This document shows positions 24,887-33,799 of a stretch of 64,000 nucleotides of DNA, in pieces (position 1 is the first letter of the stretch; the number at the start of each line of letters is the position of its first letter). A program made the translations under genes and the position numbers. Source of the stretch: Rhizobiales bacterium 2SD (lineage in GTDB: Bacteria > Pseudomonadota > Alphaproteobacteria > Rhizobiales > Beijerinckiaceae); contig SCMY01000014.1 in assembly GCA_005502805.1 (NCBI GenBank), positions 124,001-188,000 on the forward strand. The letters run 5' to 3'. Under the pieces are notes generated by a model, which had not been told where the DNA came from, did no database searches, and was given only the letters and a program-made list of their open reading frames with translations.

Positions 24887-25615
24887 TCAGTGGATTCTCG
24901 CCGCCAGCTCCAGCAGGCGCGCCCGCTCGGGCGGCTCCTGCAAGCCACGCGGCTCGTAGAGGTCGCGGCGCAGGAAGAAACCGGTGAGCGCAAAGCCCGC
25001 GGCGATCTCGGCCGGGACCGGCCGGCGCGCGCCCTGCCCTTCGCTCAGGAAAGCCGGCAGGCCGAGCAGCCGGTCGAGATAGGGCTCGGCGGCCTTGCGG
25101 CTGACCGCCTTGCCGGATTTCGGCGAGACATGGGTGAGGTCCTCGCGCAGGCCGGTGACGGCGCAGCGTTCGAGCGAGAGTCCGTAGCCGAGCTCGGAGA
25201 GCATGGCGAGCTCGAAGCGCACCATCAGCGCCGGCGCGATCGCGATCTCGTCGAGATGGGCGAGCAGCACCGAGAGGCCCTCATAGAGGCCGGGATGCGG
25301 ATCGCGCTCCGGCAGCAGGCGCAGCAGGCCTGCGACATTGGCGAGCCCGTAGAGTGCGACCGGCTGTGCCATCAGCCTTGCCGCATGCGAGGTCAGCAGC
25401 TCGACCTTGTACTCGCCGAGATGCTCGTCGAGCCTTGCCCGCCAGGTCAGCGAGACGAGATTGCCGGGCTGCAGCACCGGCTGCTGCTTGCTGGAGCGGC
25501 CGCCGCGAACGAGGCCGAGATGGCGGCCATGATCGCGCGTCATCACCTCCAGGATCACGGCGCTCTCGCCGTGACGCCGGACGCCAATGATCGTGCCCTC
25601 GTCGCTCCATTCCAT
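24887..25615 (-). CDS. recO: DNA repair protein RecO
   Basis: Loads RecA onto SSB-coated DNA with RecR. The 242 residues start with the OB-fold MEWSDEGTIIGVRRHGESAV, continue through LVRGGRSSKQQPVLQPGNLV, and then the helical domain (YEGLSVLLAHLDEIAIAPAL; RFELAMLSELGYGLSLERCA). The alphaproteobacterial protein carries a single Cys here and no full zinc finger. It is co-oriented with parC. In many Rhizobiales recO sits downstream of era; here it does not. Confidence 0.93.
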   Translation of the reverse strand: MEWSDEGTIIGVRRHGESAVILEVMTRDHGRHLGLVRGGRSSKQQPVLQPGNLVSLTWRARLDEHLGEYKVELLTSHAARLMAQPVALYGLANVAGLLRLLPERDPHPGLYEGLSVLLAHLDEIAIAPALMVRFELAMLSELGYGLSLERCAVTGLREDLTHVSPKSGKAVSRKAAEPYLDRLLGLPAFLSEGQGARRPVPAEIAAGFALTGFFLRRDLYEPRGLQEPPERARLLELAARIH

Positions 25616-25657
25616 GCGACGAGAGTTAGGGTGCGACGCCGAACGCCGTCAATCGCG

Positions 25658-25765
25658 CGTCATTCTCGGGCGAAGCGAAGCGCAGACCCGAGAATCTCAG
25701 GACGAGAAGGCGCTGACAGGAGCCTCCTCCCGCCTGAGATGGTCGGGTCAAGCCCGACCATGACG
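25658..25765. repeat. Dispersed palindromic repeat, variant copy
   Basis: Begins CGTCATTCTCGGGCGAAGCG, has an inverted CCCGAGAATCTC, and ends in the hairpin GGTCGGGTCAAGCCCGACC followed by ATGACG. The hairpin end is shared with the repeats at 16225, 27142 and 48383; the left half differs. It lies between recO and the tautomerase gene. Confidence 0.65.
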
Positions 25766-25780
25766 CCTTTTACGCTCGGC

Positions 25781-26164
25781 TCACGCCACGTATTGCGCGA
25801 TCCCACCCCCGAAAGACCAGTCCTCGCGCTTGACCTCGACGAGGTTGATGAAGATGTCGTCGGGCTTCAGGCCCGGCTCCTTCTGCAGGTGCTCGGCGAT
25901 GGCGGCATAGAGTGCCTTCTTCTGGGTGACGCCGCGGGTGTTGGCGACATAGAGCTGGATGATCACCAGAGCGTCGCTGCGGTTGAAGCCGAAATAGTTG
26001 TTGTCGAAGATGAACTCCTCGGCCTCGTGCTGGTGCACCACGGCGAAGAGGTCGTTCTCCGGCACCTCGAAGGTGGCGCGCAAGGCACGATAGACGCCGT
26101 CGACGATGGCGGCGGGATGCGAGGCCGGGCGGCCGCGGCGCATCGAAATCCGGATCAGAGGCAT
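25781..26164 (-). CDS. Tautomerase family protein
   Basis: A 127-residue member of the 4-oxalocrotonate tautomerase superfamily. With the ATG at 26164, the protein begins Met-Pro (MPLIRISMRRG), leaving the catalytic N-terminal proline after Met removal; the ORF extends upstream but loses this. Later motifs are DNNYFGFNRSDALVIIQLYV and a C-terminal EDWSFGGGIAQYV, typical of the longer tautomerase subgroup. It is divergent from the LysR gene, which may control it. Substrate is unknown. Confidence 0.87.
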   Translation of the reverse strand: MPLIRISMRRGRPASHPAAIVDGVYRALRATFEVPENDLFAVVHQHEAEEFIFDNNYFGFNRSDALVIIQLYVANTRGVTQKKALYAAIAEHLQKEPGLKPDDIFINLVEVKREDWSFGGGIAQYVA

Positions 26165-26247
26165 GATGGGCTCCATGACGCGAGGGGCGGTCTCAGCCGC
26201 CGACGCTCTGAAACTAGGCTTGTTCATTAAATCTGAAAATTGTATCT

Positions 26248-26267
26248 TTGATTATATCAATGATATC
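26248..26267. promoter_or_regulatory. Overlapping palindromes between tautomerase and LysR
   Basis: TTGAT-TAT-ATCAA at 26248-26260 and ATATCA-A-TGATAT at 26255-26267 overlap in the divergent promoter region. The first fits the T-N11-A rule of LysR-type sites. It is a candidate operator for the adjacent LysR gene. The AT-rich surroundings make chance palindromes possible. Confidence 0.4.
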
Positions 26268-26282
26268 GAATTGCGATCTAAA

Positions 26283-27125
26283 ATGAGCAACACACTCGAT
26301 CTCGATGGCGTCGTCGCCTTCCTGCGTGCTGCGGAGTTCAGCAGTTTCACCCGCGCCGCCGAAGCGCTCGGCACGGCACAGTCGCTGGTCTCGACGCGCA
26401 TCAAGAAGCTGGAGGAGGCGCTCGGCCAATTGCTGCTGCAGCGGCATCCGCGGCTGGTGCGATTGACCGCAGAGGGCGAGCGCTTCCTGCCCGCGGCCCG
26501 CGAACTGATGGCGGCGCATGAGCGCGCGCGGACCTCGTTCCAGCAGGTGCAGGAGCGCATCAGCATCGGCATCAGCGAGCAGGCTGTCGGGGCCGACGCC
26601 CCTGCACTGCTGGCGCGGCTCGCCAAGCACGACCCCTCTCTGGTGATAGGCCTGCGCATCGAACCCTCGGCCGCGCTCGACACAGCCTTCGAGCGCGGCG
26701 AGCTCGATGTCGCGGTGATCCGCCGGCTCGGGCCGGGGCGCACCGGCGAGGTGTTGCGGCGCGACGCCTTCGGCTGGTTCGGCGCGCCCTCGCTGACGAA
26801 GCCGGATGGACCGGTGCCACTGGTCAGCCTGATGCCGGAATGCCGCCTGCGCCGCCACGCCATGGATACGCTCGACAGTGCCGGCCTGCCCTGGCGCGAA
26901 GCCTTCATCGGCGGCGGCATGGCGGCGGTGCTAGCGGCGGTCGAAGGCGGGCTCGGCGTCTCGCCATTGGCGGGGCGGATCGCGCCGCGCGGCGCGGTCG
27001 ATCTCGGCCCGGCCTGGGGCTTGCCGGCGCTCGACACCTTCGAGGTCGTGCTGCGCAGCAATGTCGCGACGCCGCGCGCCAACGCCTTCGTCAGGGAGCT
27101 GGCGGCGGCGTTCCGGGCGGGCTGA
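26283..27125 (+). CDS. LysR-family transcriptional regulator
   Basis: A 280-residue regulator with an N-terminal winged helix (AEFSSFTRAAEALGTAQSLV, residues about 14-33, then STRIKKLEEALGQLL) and a periplasmic-binding-type C-terminal effector domain. The ATG at 26283 begins the canonical MSNTLDLDGVVAFLRAA; an upstream frame to 26106 only overlaps the tautomerase. No clear ribosome-binding site precedes it, so translation may be leaderless. It is divergent from the tautomerase, its likely target. Confidence 0.9.
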   Translation: MSNTLDLDGVVAFLRAAEFSSFTRAAEALGTAQSLVSTRIKKLEEALGQLLLQRHPRLVRLTAEGERFLPAARELMAAHERARTSFQQVQERISIGISEQAVGADAPALLARLAKHDPSLVIGLRIEPSAALDTAFERGELDVAVIRRLGPGRTGEVLRRDAFGWFGAPSLTKPDGPVPLVSLMPECRLRRHAMDTLDSAGLPWREAFIGGGMAAVLAAVEGGLGVSPLAGRIAPRGAVDLGPAWGLPALDTFEVVLRSNVATPRANAFVRELAAAFRAG

Positions 27126-27141
27126 AGGCCGTGTCCCGAGC

Positions 27142-27234
27142 CGTCATGCTCGCCCTTGTGGCGAGCATCCACGTCTTGAACACCGCATTGTTCGAGGGAA
27201 GACGTGGATGGTCGGGACAAGCCCGACCATGACG
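27142..27234. repeat. Dispersed palindromic repeat, copy 2
   Basis: Very close to the copy at 16225-16316: CGTCATGCTCGCCCTTGTGG, then CCACGTCTTGAACACCGC, ending with the TGGTCGGG-ACAAG-CCCGACCA hairpin and ATGACG. It lies between convergent LysR and rsh genes and may act as their shared terminator. Confidence 0.8.
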
Positions 27235-27241
27235 GGAGTGC

Positions 27242-29449
27242 CTAAGCCACCACGCGCTCGACCCGGCTGATCACCCGCTTCTCGCGCAGTTCGCTGATGA
27301 TCGCGCTGAGGTGCTTCAGGTCCCAGACCGTCAGGTCGATGGTGACGTCGGTGAAGTCCGGCGTCGGGCGGACCATCGAGACGGCGTCGATATTGCCGTC
27401 ATGCTCGGCGATGGTGGTGGTGATCTGGGCGAGCGAGCCGGGCTCGTTGATCGAATTGAGCTGGATGCGCGCCGGGAATCGCTGCGGGCGCTTGTCGTCG
27501 AGATCCCAGCGCACATCGAGCCAGCGCTCCGGCTCGTTGTCGAAGGCGGCGAGCGAGGGCGACTGGATCGGATAGATGGTCACCGCCTCCCCCGGCGTCA
27601 GAATGCCGACGATGCGGTCGCCCGGCACGGCGCCGCCGCCCGGCGCGAAGCGCACCGGCAAGTCGCCGCCGAGGCCGCGGATCGGAATGGCGTCGCTGCC
27701 CGGCGTCTCGTTCGGCAGCTTGAATTTGAGATTCTCGCCCTGGCGCAGCTCGAACCAGCCCTTGCCGGGCGGCGCCGCCTTGGCGTCGCCGGTCGCGCGC
27801 TTCTCCGGTTCGAGATCGGGATAGACCGCGCGTACGACATCGCCGGAGAACATCTCACCACGCCCGACCGCGGCGAGCACGTCATCCACGGCGGTACGGG
27901 CGAGTCGCTTCAGCGCAGCCTTGAGCTTGTCGTCGGTGAAAGGTCGCTCAGCGCGCATGAAGGCGCGCTCGAGAATCTGGCGGCCGAGGCCGGCATATTG
28001 CCGGCGCACGGCGACGCGCGTGGCGCGGCGGATCGCGGCACGGGCTTTGCCGGTGACCACCAGCGATTCCCAGGCAGCCGGCGGGGCCTGGCCCTCGGCG
28101 CGAGTGATCTCGACCTCGTCGCCATTCTGGAGCTCGGTCAGCAGCGGCGCGATCCGGCCGTTGATCTTGGCGCCGACGGCGGTGTTGCCGACATCGGTAT
28201 GGACCGCATAGGCGAAGTCGATCGGCGTCGCCCCGCGCGGCAGGGCGATCAGGCGGCCCTTTGGCGTGAAGCAGAAGACCTGGTCGTGGAACAGCTCGAG
28301 CTTGGTGTGCTCAAGAAACTCCTCGGGATTGTCGCCCTCGGCCAGGAGGTCGACAGTGCGGCGCAGCCATTGATAGGCGCGGCTCTCGTCGGCCGCGGCG
28401 ACGACGCCGGCCGTGCGACCGTCCTTGTAGCGGGCATGGGCGGCGATGCCGAATTCGGCGACGCGGTCCATGCCGTCGGTGCGGATCTGCAGTTCGACGC
28501 GCTGGCGGCCGGGGCCGACCACGGTGGTATGCAGCGAGCGGTAGTCATTCTGCTTCGGCGTCGAGATGTAGTCCTTGTAGCGGCCCGGCACCATCGGCCA
28601 GGTCATGTGGACGATGCCGAGCACGCGGTAGCAGTCCTCCGGCTTGTCGACGATGACGCGGAAACCGAAAATATCGGAGAGCTGCTCGAAGGAGACGGAT
28701 TTGCGCTCCATCTTCTTCCAGATCGAATAGGGCCGCTTGCGCCGGCCATAGACCTGCGCCTCGATACCACGCTCCGCGAGCTTGGTCTTGAGATCGCTCT
28801 CGATCTCACCGATGACCTTGCCCTCGCGCTGGGTCACCTCTTCCAGTCGCTTGGTGATGGTCGCGTGCGCTTCCGGCTTGATGTGGCGGAAGGCGAGCTC
28901 CTCCAGCTCCTCGCGCAATTCCTGCATGCCCATGCGGCCGGCGAGCGGCGCATAGATCTCGATCGTCTCCTCGGCGATGCGCAGGCGCTTCTCGGGCGGC
29001 ACATAGTGCAGCGTGCGCATGTTGTGCAGCCGGTCGGCGAGCTTGACCAGGAGCACGCGGATATCGTCGACGATGGCGAGCAGGAGCTTGCGGAAATTCT
29101 CGCCCTGCGCCGCCTTCTTCGAGACGAGGTCGAGCTTCTTGATCTTGGTTAAACCGTCGACGAGCCGGCGGATATCGGGCCCGAACAGGGTCTCGATCTC
29201 CTCCAGCGTCGCCTCGGTGTCCTCGACGGTGTCGTGCAGGACGGCGGCAACGATGGTGGCATCGTCGAGCTTGAGCTCGGTCAGGATCGCCGCGACTTCG
29301 AGCGGATGGGCGAAGAACGGATCGCCCGAGGCACGCTTCTGCGTGCCGTGCGCACGCATGGCGTAGACATAGGCGCGGTTGAGCAGCTCCTCGTCGGTAT
29401 TCGGGTTGTAGCGCTTGACCCGGTCGACAAGCTCATATTGCCGCATCAT
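27242..29449 (-). CDS. rsh: Bifunctional (p)ppGpp synthetase/hydrolase
   Basis: Makes and degrades the stringent alarmone (p)ppGpp. The 735 residues comprise the HD hydrolase domain (His72-Asp73 in VLHDTVEDTE), the synthetase domain (YSIWKKMERK; FGFRVIVDKPEDCYRVLG; RYKDYISTPKQNDYRSLHTT), a TGS domain around FAYAVHTDVGNTAVGAKING and a C-terminal ACT domain. Both activities look intact, as in the single Rsh of Rhizobiales. The start MMRQYELVDRV was chosen by family convention. It lies downstream of rpoZ on the same strand, separated by a terminator. Confidence 0.95.
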   Translation of the reverse strand: MMRQYELVDRVKRYNPNTDEELLNRAYVYAMRAHGTQKRASGDPFFAHPLEVAAILTELKLDDATIVAAVLHDTVEDTEATLEEIETLFGPDIRRLVDGLTKIKKLDLVSKKAAQGENFRKLLLAIVDDIRVLLVKLADRLHNMRTLHYVPPEKRLRIAEETIEIYAPLAGRMGMQELREELEELAFRHIKPEAHATITKRLEEVTQREGKVIGEIESDLKTKLAERGIEAQVYGRRKRPYSIWKKMERKSVSFEQLSDIFGFRVIVDKPEDCYRVLGIVHMTWPMVPGRYKDYISTPKQNDYRSLHTTVVGPGRQRVELQIRTDGMDRVAEFGIAAHARYKDGRTAGVVAAADESRAYQWLRRTVDLLAEGDNPEEFLEHTKLELFHDQVFCFTPKGRLIALPRGATPIDFAYAVHTDVGNTAVGAKINGRIAPLLTELQNGDEVEITRAEGQAPPAAWESLVVTGKARAAIRRATRVAVRRQYAGLGRQILERAFMRAERPFTDDKLKAALKRLARTAVDDVLAAVGRGEMFSGDVVRAVYPDLEPEKRATGDAKAAPPGKGWFELRQGENLKFKLPNETPGSDAIPIRGLGGDLPVRFAPGGGAVPGDRIVGILTPGEAVTIYPIQSPSLAAFDNEPERWLDVRWDLDDKRPQRFPARIQLNSINEPGSLAQITTTIAEHDGNIDAVSMVRPTPDFTDVTIDLTVWDLKHLSAIISELREKRVISRVERVVA

Positions 29450-29564
29450 GCCCATGCGGGCCGTACTCCGACGCTCAGTTCAGGGGGGATTCGTGTTCAA
29501 TTGAATTCGTTCAATATCGCCATGTCGTGGCCTCCCGGGCAAGACGTATCGACGCGGGCCGGGC

Positions 29565-29593
29565 ATGAAAAAAGCCCGGCAGAGCCGGGCTTT
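29565..29593 (-). terminator. rpoZ terminator
   Basis: Inverted repeat AAAGCCCGGC (29571-29580) and GCCGGGCTTT (29584-29593) with a three-base loop. Read on the minus strand the stem is followed by a run of T, the classical intrinsic terminator for rpoZ, which ends at 29623. rsh starts after it and so probably has its own promoter. Confidence 0.85.
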
Positions 29594-29622
29594 AGCAGAT
29601 ATCGTCAACGCTTTCCGACAGC

Positions 29623-30015
29623 TCAATCCTCGTCGTCGGCGCTCTCGGTCGGCGGAACGAGGCCGTCGAGGCCGCGCAGCAGGTCGTCTTCGCTCATCCG
29701 GTCGAACTGAATCTCGGAATCGGGCGTCGCCGCACTCGGCTGGCTGCTGGTCAGCAGCGGCACGGTGTCAGCTTCCGGCTCATCGACCTCGACATGCTTC
29801 TGCAGCGAGTGGATCAGGTCTTCCTTGAGATCCTCGGGAGTGAGCTTCTCATCGGCGATCTCGCGCAGGGCGACGACCGGGTTCTTGTCGTTGTCGCGCG
29901 GAACGAGGATCGAGGAGCCCGAAGCGATCATGCGGGCGCGATGGCTCGCAAGCAGAACCAGCTCGAAGCGGTTCTCGACCTTGTCGATGCAATCCTCAAC
30001 GGTGACGCGAGCCAT
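29623..30015 (-). CDS. rpoZ: RNA polymerase omega subunit
   Basis: Small subunit that helps fold beta-prime and contributes to ppGpp binding by RNA polymerase. The 130 residues start MARVTVEDCIDKVENRFELV, then LASHRARMIASG and KNPVVALREIADEK, all hallmark omega motifs. A C-terminal acidic tail of about 60 residues, including VPPTESADDED, is an alphaproteobacterial extension. The ATG at 30015 is the family start. The rpoZ-rsh order is the typical one. Confidence 0.95.
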   Translation of the reverse strand: MARVTVEDCIDKVENRFELVLLASHRARMIASGSSILVPRDNDKNPVVALREIADEKLTPEDLKEDLIHSLQKHVEVDEPEADTVPLLTSSQPSAATPDSEIQFDRMSEDDLLRGLDGLVPPTESADDED

Positions 30016-30126
30016 TCGCGGCTCCTTCTGATCTTGCGCGATGCGATGGAAAGGTTGAACGGCGCTCATACAGGCTGAACGCCCGAGATGCAAGGTTTTG
30101 AAACAGCTTGCCGGCAGCGAGCCGGA

Positions 30127-31014
30127 TTATGGCGGCGCCACCGCCTTCAGCCACTGCCGGACGGCCTGGACGTCAACGCTGGCCATATTCTCCTCGGTTG
30201 CGACCAGGTGGTAGTGGTGCCCCTCGATGATCGGACCGAACGGGTGAACAAGGACGCCGCGGGCCAGCTCGTCCTCGACCATGAGCAGACTGGTGATGAA
30301 GACGCCCTGCCCGGCCACCGCCGCCTGTATGGCGTGGCTTTCGTCGGTGATGCGCAGGCCGGCGTCGACATTCAGGCCCGGCACCTGCGCCAAGGCCTGC
30401 CAACGCCGCCAATCCGGCTGCAGATCCCGGCGGTGCCATTCCGAATGGATCAGCGTCGCCGCGGTGAGGTCGGCTGACACGCGCAGGCCGAGCGAGGGGC
30501 TGCAGACGACACCGAAGCGGTCCTGGCACAATACCTCGGACACCAAGCCCGCGAACGGCCCTGCCCCGTAGCGCACGGCGATGTCGGCAGCGCCACCTGC
30601 CAGATCGACGGCGTCGTCCGAGGCATGCAGCCGCAGCGCAAATTGCGGCCACTGCATTTGGAACGAGGCCAATGCCGGAATCAGGCGGCGGGCGGTGAAG
30701 AGCGTGGTTGCGCTGACCGTCACCGCACTGCGGCGTGGTTGCGGCGACAGATCGGCTATGGCGTGCGCGAAACTGTCCAGACCATCACGGAGCACAGGGT
30801 AGAGGTGCGCGCCGGCCTGCGTCAGCGAGACGCGCCGGACATGCCGCTCGAATAGTGGGAGGCCGAGCGTCGCTTCCAGCAGCCGCAATTGATGGCTGAT
30901 TGCGGTCGGCGTCACGGCCAGTTCGTCGGCGGCCCTGCTGAAGCTCAGATGCCGCGCCGCCGCCTCGAACGCGCGGAGCGCGGCCAGCGGCGGGAGCTTT
31001 CGAGGGCTTTTCAT
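30127..31014 (-). CDS. LysR-family regulator (GcvA-like)
   Basis: A 295-residue LysR regulator beginning MKSPRKLPPLAALRAFEAAA. The winged-helix motif ARHLSFSRAADELAVTPTAI followed by SHQLRLLEATLGLPLFERH is the GcvA-type N-terminus, and the rest is a substrate-binding-like effector domain. It is divergent from the azoreductase gene. A 23-base inverted repeat at 31013-31035 overlaps its own start codon, so autorepression and control of azoR are likely. Confidence 0.9.
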   Translation of the reverse strand: MKSPRKLPPLAALRAFEAAARHLSFSRAADELAVTPTAISHQLRLLEATLGLPLFERHVRRVSLTQAGAHLYPVLRDGLDSFAHAIADLSPQPRRSAVTVSATTLFTARRLIPALASFQMQWPQFALRLHASDDAVDLAGGAADIAVRYGAGPFAGLVSEVLCQDRFGVVCSPSLGLRVSADLTAATLIHSEWHRRDLQPDWRRWQALAQVPGLNVDAGLRITDESHAIQAAVAGQGVFITSLLMVEDELARGVLVHPFGPIIEGHHYHLVATEENMASVDVQAVRQWLKAVAPP

Positions 31015-31035
31015 AGATGAATATACCTCATCTAT
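31013..31035. promoter_or_regulatory. Inverted repeat at the LysR/azoR control region
   Basis: ATAGATGA (31013-31020) and TCATCTAT (31028-31035) are perfect eight-base inverted arms around the seven-base centre ATATACC. The left arm overlaps the start codon of the LysR gene. Arm spacing suits a dimeric LysR site, so binding here would block LysR expression and could regulate azoR. Confidence 0.55.
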
Positions 31036-31132
31036 CAGCTGAGGAATTCGCCTTTGTCGTCGTGGCAGATAACGATCTAGCTGAAGGAAAGCGAGAGCTT
31101 TGCATGAGCTACCCGGTTTCATGGAGATCGTT

Positions 31133-31843
31133 ATGCAGCCCCTCAACATCCTTCAGATCGATGCCAGCGCCCGCGCCGGCATCTCCGGCATCGATCCGCG
31201 CGGATCGCATACCCGCCGCCTGACCAACCGCTTCGTCGAGCGCTGGCAAGCTGCGCGGCCGCAAGACAGCGTCATCCATCGCGACGTCGGCCAGCAACCG
31301 CCCTCACCCGTCAGCGGCGACTGGATCGCAGCGGCCTTCACCCGGCCCGAGCGCCGGGACGAAGCAGCTCGGGCGCAACTCGCCGAGAGCGACGTCCTCG
31401 TGGATGAACTCCTGCGTGCCGACCTGATCGTCGTCGGAGCCCCGATGTACAATTTCGGGCTTCCAGCCCAGCTCAAGGCCTGGGTCGACAATATCGTGCG
31501 CGTCGGCGTCACCTTCGGCTTCGATCGCGGCCGGCAAGGCGAGCCCTACTGGCCGATGTTGCCGCCGGGCAAGCGCCTCGTCATCCTCTCTTCGCGTGGC
31601 GACTATGGCTACGATCCCGACGGCCGGCTGGGAGCCATCAATCTGGTCGAGCGCGGGCTGAGCGTGCCGATGAGCTATATCGGCCTGACGCAAACACATT
31701 CGATCGCCATCGAATACGACGAATTCGGCGACGAACGCCTGCGCGCATCGATCTTGGCGGCCGAGACGGCAGTCGATGACCTGGTCGAGGAGCTCGCACA
31801 GAACTTCGCCGAAGCCGCTGGCCGCGAGCCGCTGCCCGTCTGA
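31133..31843 (+). CDS. azoR: FMN-dependent NADH-azoreductase
   Basis: Flavodoxin-fold quinone/azo reductase that uses NADH and FMN to detoxify quinones. The 236 residues show the FMN phosphate loop region IDASARAGISG followed by SHTRRLTNRFVERW, and the FMN/substrate segment VVGAPMYNFGLPAQLKAWVD and LVILSSRGDYGYDPDGRLGA. The protein is longer than the 200-residue E. coli enzyme. The ATG at 31133 follows GGAG at 31123; ATG at 31121 is out of frame. The divergent LysR gene is the probable regulator. Confidence 0.86.
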   Translation: MQPLNILQIDASARAGISGIDPRGSHTRRLTNRFVERWQAARPQDSVIHRDVGQQPPSPVSGDWIAAAFTRPERRDEAARAQLAESDVLVDELLRADLIVVGAPMYNFGLPAQLKAWVDNIVRVGVTFGFDRGRQGEPYWPMLPPGKRLVILSSRGDYGYDPDGRLGAINLVERGLSVPMSYIGLTQTHSIAIEYDEFGDERLRASILAAETAVDDLVEELAQNFAEAAGREPLPV

Positions 31844-31888
31844 CGGAGCTCCAGCGGCGACGATCCGCCGGAGCAGCCCGTTCCGCCG

Positions 31889-33592
31889 TCAGAGGCCGCG
31901 CATGCGGGTGACGAGTTCCTCGACAAGCAGCTCGCGCTGCTCCGTCTGCGCCAGCGCCCTGCCGGCCATGGCCGGCAGCTCTTCCGGCCGCTGTTCGGAG
32001 AAGCGCATGCGCATCGTCGTCGCCACGGCCTCACCGAAAGCGATCGCCTCACGATTCCCGATCGAGGAGAGGAAGGCGATGGTGCTGGCCGAGGCGTCGG
32101 CGATGGCGGCGCGGATGATCTGCTGGTCGCGCTCATTGCCGAGACGCATGGCGAAGACGGTCGAGCACTGCGACAGAATGGTCGGATCGAGTTCGCCCGG
32201 ACGCTGCGTCACGATGCCGAGATAGGCGCCGTATTTGCGTCCCTCCTTGGCGATACGGGCAATGGCCTGGCGTGTCGGGGTGAAGCCGAGCCCCTGATCC
32301 TGTGGCACGTAGCGATGCGCCTCCTCGCAGAGCAGCAGGATCTCGTAGCTGCCGCGACTCGCCATGGCGAGATCGAATGAGAGCCGAGCCAGGCTGGATG
32401 CGACCGCGTTGACAACCTCTGACGGCAGCCCGCCAAGCTGGAATACGGTGACCGGCCGACCGCGGTGCGGTACGCGGAAGACCTGGCTGATCACCGGCGC
32501 GATCGTCTCCATGCTGTTGGCATGGGCGAACAGGAAACCATAGCGTGGATCGCCATAGAGCGTTTCCAGCCTTACCCTAAGGGCACGCAGTGTCGCGCGC
32601 GGATAGCGCAACTCATGCAGGCCGATCTGCTCGTCGATCGCAGTAAAGAGATCGGCCATGCGATAGGGCGCCGCGAGTTCGGCCGATCCGCTAGTTTCGC
32701 CGGGGCGGCGCGCGCCCGGATCGATCGGCCGCTTCAGAACGCTGCTGCCGAGATCGCGCGCCATGTCCTGTGAAGAGACGACGCGATAGCGGTTGCGTGC
32801 GACGGCGATGACCTCACGCAGGATCTCGGCTTCGTCCTCGAGCGGCGGCCGGCCGCGGAAGACGATGTCGGCGAACTCCTCGAAACGGAACAGCCAGAAC
32901 GGCAGATCGAGCGTGCTTGCATCGATCCGCACGGAGTTGTCAGGGAAGGCATGGGCATATTCATTGTGCGGGTCGAGGATCAGTATCCGCAGGTTTGGCT
33001 TCACCTCGACCGCCTTGCGCAGGATCAGCGCGACTGCGCTCGATTTGCCGACGCCAGTCGTGCCGAGCACGGCGAAATGACGCGAGAGCAGGCGGTCGAT
33101 ATCTACCCTCGCCGCAACGCTCGCATCCTGTGTCAACGAGCCGAGGACAACGCCCCTGCGCTGGCCGAGATCGTGGATGTACTCCAGATCCCGCGAGCGA
33201 ATGCGATGCGCCAGCGCGCCGATCGGCGGATAGCTGGTGATGCCGCTGTCGAAACGCGCCGTCCCGTTCTCGCCGTCGACGACCTCTCCGAGCAATTCGA
33301 CCTCGACTGCGACCCTGTTGGCCCCTGCCTCGTCCCAGGCCTGATCCAGCGTCCGCATCTCGTAGACCAGTCCGACAACACGGCTCGCGCCAAGGTTGAT
33401 CGAGAGCAAGCGGCCGATGGCGTAGCCATCATTGCCACCGAGCGCCGCCCCCGAAGCGCTCACCGCGATGGTGGCGCGCGCGCCCGAGCATGCGATCACG
33501 CGGCCGAGCGCACGGTCCGACGGACGCGTGAGATCGCGCCGATCAGCCGTGATCTCGCTCTCGAATTGTCGATGGGTGGCGGGAAGCTGCAT
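31889..33592 (-). CDS. HerA-like ATP-binding protein (DUF87)
   Basis: A 567-residue FtsK/HerA-type ATPase. After an N-terminal beta-barrel-like region of about 130 residues (HAS barrel) come the Walker A AVLGTTGVGKSSAVALILRK, the LRILILDPHNEYAHAF segment, the Walker B ILLLCEEAHRYVPQDQG and the sensor-like GIVTQRPGELDPTILSQCST. HerA proteins pump DNA with the nuclease NurA in archaea, and bacterial versions act in repair or defence with partner nucleases. No nuclease lies next to this gene, so its role is open. It ends 45 bases from azoR in convergent orientation. Confidence 0.88.
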   Translation of the reverse strand: MQLPATHRQFESEITADRRDLTRPSDRALGRVIACSGARATIAVSASGAALGGNDGYAIGRLLSINLGASRVVGLVYEMRTLDQAWDEAGANRVAVEVELLGEVVDGENGTARFDSGITSYPPIGALAHRIRSRDLEYIHDLGQRRGVVLGSLTQDASVAARVDIDRLLSRHFAVLGTTGVGKSSAVALILRKAVEVKPNLRILILDPHNEYAHAFPDNSVRIDASTLDLPFWLFRFEEFADIVFRGRPPLEDEAEILREVIAVARNRYRVVSSQDMARDLGSSVLKRPIDPGARRPGETSGSAELAAPYRMADLFTAIDEQIGLHELRYPRATLRALRVRLETLYGDPRYGFLFAHANSMETIAPVISQVFRVPHRGRPVTVFQLGGLPSEVVNAVASSLARLSFDLAMASRGSYEILLLCEEAHRYVPQDQGLGFTPTRQAIARIAKEGRKYGAYLGIVTQRPGELDPTILSQCSTVFAMRLGNERDQQIIRAAIADASASTIAFLSSIGNREAIAFGEAVATTMRMRFSEQRPEELPAMAGRALAQTEQRELLVEELVTRMRGL

Positions 33593-33799
33593 GACGCGAC
33601 TGAAAACATCTCCGGATGTTCGCCGAAGCTAGTTTCAGGGGCTTAACAATAGCCACGCCGCAGGTTTCGCGATCCCATCAGGGAATACACGTAATACGTG
33701 TAGGCATCGATCACGAATGCTGACGGCGTCGATCACATCCCTTGCCTTGAACCCTCGCGCCCCCCGGCGTAGACGGCGAAGGACAAAAGGGGGGTGACG

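Noticed and set aside
27311..29152. 613-residue open frame opposite rsh
   Set aside because: Shadow of rsh on the complementary strand, without a ribosome-binding site or family motifs.
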